Assembly: GCA_003694525.1 (NCBI GenBank)
Contig: RFLK01000075.1
Coordinates: 1 to 5,182, forward strand
Length of the DNA: 5,182 bases
Reading direction: 5' to 3'
Source of the DNA: Candidatus Woesearchaeota archaeon
Lineage (GTDB): Archaea > Nanobdellota > Nanobdellia > Woesearchaeales > ARS49
The notes under the pieces were generated by a model that worked only from the letters and a program-made list of their open reading frames with translations, was not told the origin of the DNA and made no database searches. Positions 1 to 5,182 of this stretch are shown in pieces. Within the stretch, counting starts at the first letter, position 1; every line of letters starts with the position of its first letter. The translations under genes were made by a program, and so were the position numbers.

Positions 1-772
1 GTATTAGTCCTATGCTTGCTCTTGGTGATGCGCCGAATTCTATAAGGTCCTTCTTGTGCCTTGTTGCTGTGACTATTTGAAGAGCGTATTTTTTGATGTC
101 TGTTGCAATGGGTATCTCTTTTGCCATATGTTGCAGATAGAGTATGTTGTCTTTTGTCAGGACTGGCTTGAGTTTTACGTTTTTCAGTTTTCCTGCATAT
201 CTGTTGAGTATTTCCATCTCTTCTTCAGGAGTTGGATAGCCTACGTTTATCTTCAGCAGGAACCTGTCCGCTTGCGCTTCGGGCAGAGGGTATGTTCCTT
301 CTTGTTCTATTGGGTTCTGGGTTGCAAGGACAAAGAAAGGCTCGTCAAGCGCGTATGTGTTGTTTCCGACAGTTACTTGATGCTCCTGCATTGCTTCGAG
401 AAGCGCTGATTGTGTTTTGGGTGTTGCTCTGTTGATCTCGTCTGCAAGCACTATATTGGCAAATACCGGCCCTGGTTGGAATTTGAAGGTCCTCTTGCCC
501 GATGTTGTCTCTTCTATGATGTAAGTCCCGGTGATGTCTGAGGGCATAAGGTCGGGGGTGTGCTGTATTCTTGAAAACTTAAGGTTCAGCAATTGAGACA
601 GCGTTCTTATTGTAAGGGTTTTTGCAAGTCCTGGGTATCCTTCAAGCAGAGCGTGGGAGCCTGCAAGGATTGCTGAGAGGACTTGTTTTATCATCTCTTC
701 TTGTCCTACGACTACCTTGCCCATCTCCTGCATTATGTAATCGAACGTTTTCTTGGCTTCTTCAACTTTCAT
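1..772 (-). CDS. moxR: MoxR-family AAA+ ATPase (3' end cut by window edge)
   Basis: This is a cytosolic MoxR-type AAA+ ATPase, of which 257 residues are visible and perhaps 60 C-terminal lid residues are missing. In order it shows a leading helix with the VVGQEEMI signature (20-28), Walker A GYPGLAKT (45-52, with K51 and T52), the HTPDLMPSDITG segment (71-82), Walker B IVLADE (107-112, with D111 and E112), sensor 1 TQNP (151-154), the PEAQADRF arginine-finger region (164-171, with R170) and the sensor 2 motif GASPRAS (247-253, with R251). All ATPase residues look intact. MoxR proteins are known to act as chaperone-like partners of VWA-domain proteins, and two BatA/VWA-family genes lie upstream on the same strand. 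The start is the ATG at 772, 11 bases after GGAGG; no start codon follows the ribosome binding site earlier. It lies 134 bases beyond the previous gene behind its own TATA-like boxes, so it may be expressed independently. The family assignment is secure; the substrate is unknown. Confidence 0.96.
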   Translation of the reverse strand, partial: MKVEEAKKTFDYIMQEMGKVVVGQEEMIKQVLSAILAGSHALLEGYPGLAKTLTIRTLSQLLNLKFSRIQHTPDLMPSDITGTYIIEETTSGKRTFKFQPGPVFANIVLADEINRATPKTQSALLEAMQEHQVTVGNNTYALDEPFFVLATQNPIEQEGTYPLPEAQADRFLLKINVGYPTPEEEMEILNRYAGKLKNVKLKPVLTKDNILYLQHMAKEIPIATDIKKYALQIVTATRHKKDLIEFGASPRASIGLI

Positions 773-783
773 CGCTATTTCAG

Positions 784-791
784 CCTCCTTT
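784..791 (-). promoter_or_regulatory. Ribosome binding site of moxR
   Basis: The minus strand reads AAAGGAGG here, followed by 11 bases and then the ATG at 772. This is a strong Shine-Dalgarno match with slightly long spacing, and it supports the chosen moxR start. It can only work if the transcript begins upstream of 791, which favours the more distal of the two TATA-like boxes. Confidence 0.7.
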
Positions 792-795
792 GAAG

Positions 796-808
796 TATAT
801 AAATATAA
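796..808 (-). promoter_or_regulatory. Proximal TATA-like box upstream of moxR
   Basis: The minus strand reads TTATATTTATATA, a second and very A/T-rich TATA-like element. With normal archaeal spacing it would start transcription at about 770-776, essentially on the moxR ATG, giving a leaderless message that omits the Shine-Dalgarno site. It is close to symmetrical, so it also resembles a TATA box on the plus strand. It may be a second promoter or simply A/T-rich spacer. Confidence 0.3.
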
Positions 809-834
809 CAGTACAGTTTTAAAGAGACATCTGG

Positions 835-845
835 TTTATAAATAT
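835..845 (-). promoter_or_regulatory. Distal TATA-like box upstream of moxR
   Basis: The minus strand reads ATATTTATAAA, close to the archaeal TATA consensus. Archaeal transcription usually starts about 25 bases downstream of the box, which here falls near 810-815. That would give a leader of roughly 40 bases containing the AAAGGAGG site. The box lies in the only real gap between genes in the window (773-906). No convincing hairpin and T-run terminator for the upstream gene was found in that gap. The call is by eye; the TFB recognition element just upstream is not clear. Confidence 0.5.
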
Positions 846-906
846 GGTGTTTGACGCATCTCAACAACCCTTGAAGAACCCATAATGTTTGGCGCGTGTT
901 TGTATT

Positions 907-1692
907 TTAGCTCTTGGTTATTTCCTGGAAGTATGTCTTGACTATTTTCTGGTATTGCTTTGGTATTTGTTCCTGGTATGTCTCGTCCGTGCTCGCGGAT
1001 ATTTCTCGAGGAGGGACCTCTTTGAATACGCGTTTTTCAGGTGGTTGCACTGTTCCAATTTCAACGTCTGATTTGAGCGGGTTGAGCTGCAGGTCCAGTT
1101 GTTGTTTGCCGAGCTCTTCTATGCTCTCCTCTCCAAGTATTTCCGATAGGTTCTGTGACTCCTCGTATGCCAGGAGCTCTTCGTTAACATCATAATCTCC
1201 TCTTGCTTTTTTGAGTGTATTTATTGCGTCTTTGAGATCGAGAAATTGCACGTTGTATGCTGATGATCCTATTATGATAAAGCTCACTGTTGCGATTATT
1301 ATGAGCTCTCTTGCAACTTTCCCAAAGTTTATGAACGCGCCTGTCTCTATTAATCGCATTTTTTTGAGAACTTCTTCGTTGAGCTCTTTTACTACTTCGT
1401 TGTTTTCTCTCCAGTTGTCTGCGACTGTTATTAGCTGTTCTTTGAGCTCTGGCGCTTTTGATTCTATGTACTTGTAGTTGACATCTTTCAGATTGCCCCT
1501 TGTGTGTATCGCCGCGTACAGTGCTGTTATTATGATTGCGTATGCATAGCTGAAGTTAAGAATTATAGCTGCAAGCAAGGATATCATCAGAAATGTCAGT
1601 ATGTCCATAAGAGTGTGGAATATTGTTATCTGAAGAACTGATAATTTTGCTTCCCTGAGCGCTTTTGCTATTGGTTTTATGGGCATGTGCAT
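907..1692 (-). CDS. Three-helix membrane protein of the MoxR/VWA locus, resembling archaeal DUF7502 or DUF4175-like proteins
   Basis: This 261-residue protein has no known biochemical role. A basic N-terminus (residues 1-17) precedes a membrane hairpin (about 27-46 and 48-63). A helical, charged segment follows (64-127) containing APELKEQLITVADNW (80-94), then a third membrane helix (about 128-145) and an acidic, probably partly disordered tail. The tail ends in IPKQYQKIVKTYF (243-255), which resembles the 'PxxYrxxVxxYF' ending seen by recollection in membrane proteins beside bacterial MoxR/VWA genes. The positive-inside rule puts the N-terminus and the 64-127 segment in the cytoplasm and the tail outside. 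The gene overlaps the coiled-coil gene by 16 bases, which implies translational coupling. ATG codons at 1692 and 1686 are both possible starts: GAGAAGG lies 4 and 10 bases upstream of them. I infer that the cytoplasmic segment may contact MoxR. The family name is tentative; the gene itself is secure. Confidence 0.85.
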   Translation of the reverse strand: MHMPIKPIAKALREAKLSVLQITIFHTLMDILTFLMISLLAAIILNFSYAYAIIITALYAAIHTRGNLKDVNYKYIESKAPELKEQLITVADNWRENNEVVKELNEEVLKKMRLIETGAFINFGKVARELIIIATVSFIIIGSSAYNVQFLDLKDAINTLKKARGDYDVNEELLAYEESQNLSEILGEESIEELGKQQLDLQLNPLKSDVEIGTVQPPEKRVFKEVPPREISASTDETYQEQIPKQYQKIVKTYFQEITKS

Positions 1693-2198
1693 TGAGCCTT
1701 CTCTGCAAGGCAGGCATCTCGCTCCGACTCTGCTCTATCTCTCTGGTCTTGGCACACATCAAGGCGTGTTTCAAGGTCGCTGTTTTCTGCAGTGAGCGAG
1801 TTTATTATGTCTTTTTTGGCTTCAAGCTCGTTTTGAGTGTCTCTGAGGAGTGCTTCTGTGCTTTCAAGCTCGTTTTCAAGCTGGTTTTTTGTCCTCTCAA
1901 GCTGTTCTTTTTGTGTCGCGAGCTTTTCTTTTTCTCCTTTAACTTCTGTGAATTTTTCTCCCAAGAGTTCTTCTCTCTCTGCTTTCAGGGATAGCTCGCT
2001 TTTTACCTGGTCGAGCAGTTTTTGTTGCGTTTCAAGCTCTTGGGATATTTTTCTAAGCTGTTCTACTTTGTTGTTGTATTCCGCGTTTATTTTGTCAAAG
2101 TTTGTTTGGAAGAATATGGTTGCTCCAACTAGTGCTACTGAGCTTATTATTATGAGGAAGAGCAATATTATGTTTGCGTTTTTTGTTATAAAGCTCAT
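1677..2198 (-). CDS. Single-pass membrane protein with a long coiled coil and a cysteine-containing tail
   Basis: This 173-residue protein belongs to no family that I recognise. It has a short N-terminus (1-9), one membrane helix or uncleaved signal anchor (about 10-30), and then almost continuous charged helix rich in E, K, Q and L (about 35-165). Heptad spacing is visible: V86, L93, L100 and L107 are seven apart, then L111, L118, L125 and I132 are seven apart after a four-residue step. Cysteines lie only near the end (149, 163, 170, 172), and the protein stops in CTCP. The start ATG at 2198 follows GAGGT with four bases between, 9 bases after the VWA gene stops. The 3' end overlaps the next gene. 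I infer a dimeric or trimeric rod that spaces or scaffolds the membrane complex encoded around it. Low-complexity coiled coils give misleading sequence matches, so the function stays open. Confidence 0.85.
   Translation of the reverse strand: MSFITKNANIILLFLIIISSVALVGATIFFQTNFDKINAEYNNKVEQLRKISQELETQQKLLDQVKSELSLKAEREELLGEKFTEVKGEKEKLATQKEQLERTKNQLENELESTEALLRDTQNELEAKKDIINSLTAENSDLETRLDVCQDQRDRAESERDACLAEKAQCTCP
1697..1703 (-). promoter_or_regulatory. Ribosome binding site inside the coiled-coil gene
   Basis: The minus strand reads GAGAAGG, 4 bases before the ATG at 1692 and 10 bases before the in-frame ATG at 1686. Spacing alone slightly favours the second ATG, which would shorten the protein by two residues. 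The site lies within the 3' coding end of the upstream gene, as expected for coupled translation. Confidence 0.5.
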
Positions 2199-2202
2199 TT
2201 TT

Positions 2203-2207
2203 ACCTC
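2203..2207 (-). promoter_or_regulatory. Ribosome binding site of the coiled-coil gene
   Basis: The minus strand reads GAGGT followed by AAAA and the ATG at 2198. It lies directly between the TAA of the VWA gene (2210-2208) and the start, showing tight operon packing and fixing this start. Confidence 0.65.
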
Positions 2208-4595
2208 TTAGTCACTTTTCATTATTCTTCTTATAAATATTTCCAGTAGGAGTATTATTGCTGCTGCGATTATGAATGGGCTTCTGTAGTATTTTCGCGC
2301 ATTTATTACTCTCTCCGCTCTTGTTTTTGCTTGCTCTACTATCTGGTCTGCTGCATTTGGCGGGAATATTTTGCCTCCAGTGGCTGCTACTACTGATTCG
2401 AGCTCTTCTGAAAATCCGAGTTGGGCGTACTCGTTTGCATAGTTCACTGCAAAGGTCGCGCCAGCCGCGCTTTGAAAGCCTGTCTGTGTTGGGATTATGC
2501 TCGCACCATAAGTGTCTTCGTCCAGCTTGTAAAAGACTACGCCTTCTGCGTCGGGAATTGTTTGGCTTCTTATTGTTATCTCTGCCGGCTCTCCTATTGT
2601 CGTGTCTTTTGCTTCTATAAAGCTCGTGCTTTTCCTCTCAGGGTCGCCTATGGCCCAGTTCACTGTGCGTGTTATGAGTTTGCTGTTTGGAGCTGCAAGC
2701 ATATCGCCTGCCCATTTGCTTCCATCATCTACGCTGAATGCTGCGACCCTTCCAAGCCCCAACCGCCAGGTTGTAAGCACGGGCTCTCCTGTTGAGGTTG
2801 TTGCAAGCAGTCTTGCCGCTCCTTTTGGTGAGACTTGATTGAATCCGTACAAGGTGGCCTCTGGCTCGAGACCTTGTGTTATGAAGTGGTTCTTGTTCAG
2901 TATTACAAGGCTCATCTTGCCGGACTGTGCTTCTTGTTCATCCACGGGTCCAAAGAGTATTTTCAGCCTGCTCTCCTCTGTTGCTCTAAAGTATATTCCG
3001 TTCGTAAGGTCTGCTATGTCTATCATGAATTGCTCGTCTGTCGATGGTCCTACTCCTACTGTGTATATTTTTATTCCCGCATTTGCTGCGAACTTGGCAG
3101 CTTCCTTTGCCGCTGCATCGCCTTGGGTTTTTCCGTCTGATAGGAGTATTATGTTTTTGCTTCCAGGATAAGCGCTCAACACTGCTGTTGCTTTTAGTAT
3201 ACCTGCGGCAATGTTTGTGCCCCCGCCCCATTTTATCCTTGATATGAGCGCTTCAACTCCTTTTTTTGAGAAAACAGGAGAGGGCTCGGATAGGAGGTAT
3301 GCTTGCGTGTTGAATGCGATTATTGCAACTCTCGTATCGAGTTTTACATTTCGCATTATGTCTATTGCAGCTGCTTTGCTAAAGTCCGCGCTGCTCTTGA
3401 ATCTTCCAAAGCCTGCTCCTTGAGATCCTGATATGTCTATTACTACTGCTATAAGCACATCGCCCTCTTCTTTTTGAGGCTGTCCTACTACAACTGGCAG
3501 CATTGTCTCGAAGATGCTGTCAGCATACTCTCCATTATCGTAGCTGTTCTCGCCTCCAAAGACTACAAGCCCGTTTCCATTTGCTACAAAGTCGTTTATG
3601 GCGTCTGTTATGGGGTTCATCTCGCTTGCCGGAATATCGTTTGCAACTATTGCATAATAGTCTTTGAGGTTTGATGGAAGAGTTGCTTTGACGTCTGTGA
3701 CGTAGAGTTGTTTGAATAGTGTTTCAAGAGGGCTTGCTTTTTGTGTGAGCAGGAGTATTCTGGGCTGTGCGACCACTCTTATTGTCTTGTATCTCTCATT
3801 GTTTTGTGGGAAATGGTCGTCAATTCCTATTGTCGCTGTTATCTTGTGTGTTCCTTTTCCGAGTTGTTTTGTGAACGAGACGAACTTATCGCTCGTCTGT
3901 TGGTCGTATATCGTCTCGCCATCAAGAGCTACTTTCAACGGGACTGAGCCTATGTTTCCGACTTTGTTTATTGTGACTGTGAATTTGGTCTCTGCGCCTT
4001 CGAGTATCTTGTCCGGCCCGATTATGTTGACTGCAGCGTCTTTTCTTGCAGGCTTTAGTTCTATTGCGTTTATTGTCGCGTTAAGTTTGCTTGCAAAAAG
4101 CGCCACATCTCCAAGGCTTGACCCTTTGTTTGCGTTCCCGTCTGACAATAGCACTATGCTCGTGTGCGGCTTTATGTTGTTTAGTATGGCATCGCCAAGC
4201 GCGCTCGTCTCGCTTCTTGCAACAAGTTTGACTTCTGTGTTTGTCCTTTTTTCAAGGGCTTTTGTCAGTTGTGCTGAGACGTCTTCAAACAATTCCATCG
4301 ATGTGCTGTTGTCTATGAGTATCTCAACAAACGGGTCTCCTTTGATTATTTTTTCTTGTTGCACATAAGGGCTTGCAAGCGCTATGCATAAGAGAAGTAT
4401 CATAAGGGGTCTTGTTATGTGCATTATTCTGCGAACTTTGCGTTTTCTGATTGCTGTGATTTTGTCTTCTTGCACTTTGACAAACTGGTGTCGCAAAAGC
4501 CATATTGCTATTATTATGAGAGGTATCGCTGCAAGGATTGCTGAGGGATACTCCATTGTCTTGTACGCCCATCTTATTATGTCTGCGAGAGTCAT
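2208..4595 (-). CDS. BatA-type membrane protein with two VWA domains and a GATase-like domain
   Basis: This complete 795-residue protein has a BatA-like N-terminal helix pair (about 16-35 and 60-77) joined by a basic loop. A compact VWA domain follows (about 88-182), with D95-x-S97-x-S99, probable T130 and D152 as MIDAS residues. An Ig/CARDB-like segment comes next (about 187-275). A glutamine-amidotransferase-like domain begins at about 278 and carries the family motif FGGENSYDNGEY (346-357). A complete second VWA domain is nested within it (about 379-550), with D387-x-S389-x-S391, T460 in GGGT and D487 in LLSDG. The GATase-like fold resumes at about 562-650. A beta-rich region (655-735) and a C-terminal helix (about 773-789) with basic residues after it complete the protein. 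The positive-inside rule places the large domains outside the cell. No Cys-His-Glu amidotransferase triad is evident, so that fold is probably structural. The start overlaps the previous stop as ATGA, behind an excellent ribosome binding site. It is a likely MoxR partner by family knowledge; its ligand is unknown. Confidence 0.93.
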   Translation of the reverse strand: MTLADIIRWAYKTMEYPSAILAAIPLIIIAIWLLRHQFVKVQEDKITAIRKRKVRRIMHITRPLMILLLCIALASPYVQQEKIIKGDPFVEILIDNSTSMELFEDVSAQLTKALEKRTNTEVKLVARSETSALGDAILNNIKPHTSIVLLSDGNANKGSSLGDVALFASKLNATINAIELKPARKDAAVNIIGPDKILEGAETKFTVTINKVGNIGSVPLKVALDGETIYDQQTSDKFVSFTKQLGKGTHKITATIGIDDHFPQNNERYKTIRVVAQPRILLLTQKASPLETLFKQLYVTDVKATLPSNLKDYYAIVANDIPASEMNPITDAINDFVANGNGLVVFGGENSYDNGEYADSIFETMLPVVVGQPQKEEGDVLIAVVIDISGSQGAGFGRFKSSADFSKAAAIDIMRNVKLDTRVAIIAFNTQAYLLSEPSPVFSKKGVEALISRIKWGGGTNIAAGILKATAVLSAYPGSKNIILLSDGKTQGDAAAKEAAKFAANAGIKIYTVGVGPSTDEQFMIDIADLTNGIYFRATEESRLKILFGPVDEQEAQSGKMSLVILNKNHFITQGLEPEATLYGFNQVSPKGAARLLATTSTGEPVLTTWRLGLGRVAAFSVDDGSKWAGDMLAAPNSKLITRTVNWAIGDPERKSTSFIEAKDTTIGEPAEITIRSQTIPDAEGVVFYKLDEDTYGASIIPTQTGFQSAAGATFAVNYANEYAQLGFSEELESVVAATGGKIFPPNAADQIVEQAKTRAERVINARKYYRSPFIIAAAIILLLEIFIRRIMKSD

Positions 4596-5182
4596 AGATC
4601 ACCTCTGTATCTTACAAAGAATTCTTCAAAAATGACTAATAGGAGTGCTGTTGCAATCAGAAGAAGGTCCCATTGGAACTTGCGGGTCTCTTTAACCGGT
4701 CTTAGCTTGTAGTCGGTGCTTTTGGTCCCTTTTGGCTCTTTTAGGTTTACATCGCTCTCAAGCTCATCGACAATATTGACTGCTATTGTCCTATCTTCAA
4801 GCTCGTACACTCCTGCAAAATCAAGTACGAGTGCGCTTTTTTTGACTGTTCCTGCAGGCGTCTTGATTTTTTGTTCTGAATCCAGTATTAGCGTCTGTCC
4901 TGTTTTGAAGTTTAGGTTTCTAACATCTTGCTGATCTGTAACGTATTTCAAAAGTTCAGTCCAGAATATAGGGTAATCAGGGGTGTATTTGAAGTCGCTC
5001 AATGAAGGTATTCCGTAGTATACTGTTTTTCCCTTGCCTTGTTGTTTTATTGTTATTATAGGAACATCTCTCACTTTTGCAATTATCGCTTGTTCTCCTG
5101 AAAGCTCTGCTCTTGGCACTTGTTTTATGCTTCCAAAGTCTATGTTTTTTGTGAATCTGTTCAATTGTTCGACATCCACAAA
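4592..5182 (-). CDS. C-terminal part of a BatA/VWA-family membrane protein (5' end outside window)
   Basis: The frame is open to the window edge, so 196 C-terminal residues are visible and the true start lies upstream. The GTG at 5179 is probably an internal valine. Counting that codon as residue 1, the part has a GATase-like strand and turn, QGKGKTVYYGIPSL (47-60), then YPIFWTELLKYV (69-80), the usual end of that domain in BatA/VWA proteins. A beta domain follows with FAGVYELEDRTIAVNIVDELESD (121-143); the 'GxY...AVN...ESD' pattern recurs in this family. One membrane helix (about 170-187) precedes the basic end VRYRGDL. The visible part contains no VWA domain, which would be expected upstream if the protein is a full BatA homologue. 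Its stop overlaps the next start as ATGA, so the two products are probably made in step and may form a complex. The large domain should face outward, as in the neighbour. Confidence is high for a gene and moderate for the family. Confidence 0.85.
   Translation of the reverse strand, partial: FVDVEQLNRFTKNIDFGSIKQVPRAELSGEQAIIAKVRDVPIITIKQQGKGKTVYYGIPSLSDFKYTPDYPIFWTELLKYVTDQQDVRNLNFKTGQTLILDSEQKIKTPAGTVKKSALVLDFAGVYELEDRTIAVNIVDELESDVNLKEPKGTKSTDYKLRPVKETRKFQWDLLLIATALLLVIFEEFFVRYRGDL
4597..4605 (-). promoter_or_regulatory. Strong ribosome binding site of the two-VWA gene
   Basis: The minus strand reads GAGGTGATC, matching nine consecutive bases of the ideal GGAGGTGATC, two bases before the ATG at 4595 (five bases after GAGGT). 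It lies inside the last codons of the upstream gene. It fixes the start and suggests efficient coupled translation. Confidence 0.75.

Noticed and set aside
56..435. Open frames on the plus strand opposite moxR
   Set aside because: They are antisense to the sensor 1 and arginine-finger region of an intact MoxR gene, and their Cys/Phe/Leu-rich products match nothing recognisable.
846..906. Possible terminator after the three-helix membrane protein gene
   Set aside because: The minus strand after the TAA at 909-907 contains short GGGTT repeats, but I could find neither a stable hairpin nor a clear T-run, so no terminator is claimed.
1556..1774. A minus-strand open frame of 72 codons spanning the junction of two genes
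   Set aside because: It runs out of frame across the end of the coiled-coil gene and the start of the three-helix gene, both of which are better supported by ribosome binding sites and protein features.
3712..4368. A long open frame of 218 codons on the plus strand
   Set aside because: It lies fully antisense to the two-VWA gene, whose domains and motifs are clear. Its product is a Ser/Leu/Phe-rich sequence typical of reverse-frame translation, and it has no credible ribosome binding site or family motif.
278..4595. An active glutamine amidotransferase in the two-VWA protein
   Set aside because: The GATase-like region of that protein has no nucleophilic Cys in a GxCxG-type elbow; the only cysteine in the protein that I see is in the second N-terminal membrane helix (C70). 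The fold is therefore treated as non-catalytic.
5177..5179. GTG at 5179 as the start of the partial membrane protein
   Set aside because: The frame remains open upstream to the window edge, the visible residues begin in the middle of a GATase-like domain, and no signal or N-terminal anchor is present. The gene almost certainly starts outside the window.

Overview
The window looks archaeal, probably from a small-genome or DPANN-like lineage, though the phylum cannot be fixed from this sequence. The signs are A/T-rich TATA-like boxes at archaeal spacing in front of a gene, strong GGAGGTGATC-type ribosome binding sites, overlapping genes, and a protein set typical of archaeal MoxR/von Willebrand A (VWA) loci. 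Every convincing gene lies on the minus strand, so transcription runs from position 5182 towards position 1. No tRNA, rRNA, CRISPR array, insertion sequence or plus-strand gene could be supported.

Layout in transcription order: (1) 5182-4592, the C-terminal end of a BatA/VWA-family membrane protein whose start lies beyond the window. (2) 4595-2208, a 795-residue membrane protein with an N-terminal BatA-type helix pair, a compact first VWA domain, an Ig-like segment, a second complete VWA domain nested inside a glutamine-amidotransferase-like fold, and a C-terminal anchor. (3) 2198-1677, a single-pass membrane protein that is almost entirely coiled coil, with a cysteine-containing tail. (4) 1692-907, a three-helix membrane protein with a conserved-looking cytoplasmic helical segment and an acidic tail. 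(5) After a 134-base gap, 772-1, a MoxR-type AAA+ ATPase cut by the window edge. Genes 1 to 4 are joined by a 4-base overlap, a 9-base gap and a 16-base overlap, so they are almost certainly co-transcribed. The ATPase has its own promoter-like region.

Working model (inference from the family): MoxR ATPases act as chaperone-like remodellers of VWA partners that carry metal-ion-dependent adhesion sites (MIDAS). Here the ATPase would be cytosolic. The positive-inside rule places the large VWA/GATase-like domains of genes 1 and 2, and the acidic tail of gene 4, outside the membrane. The cytoplasmic helical part of gene 4 is then a candidate link between the ATPase and the membrane proteins, and the coiled-coil protein a candidate spacer or scaffold. 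The substrate or envelope process served is unknown. The locus type is known; the less familiar parts are the coiled-coil protein and the arrangement with moxR last and separately promoted.
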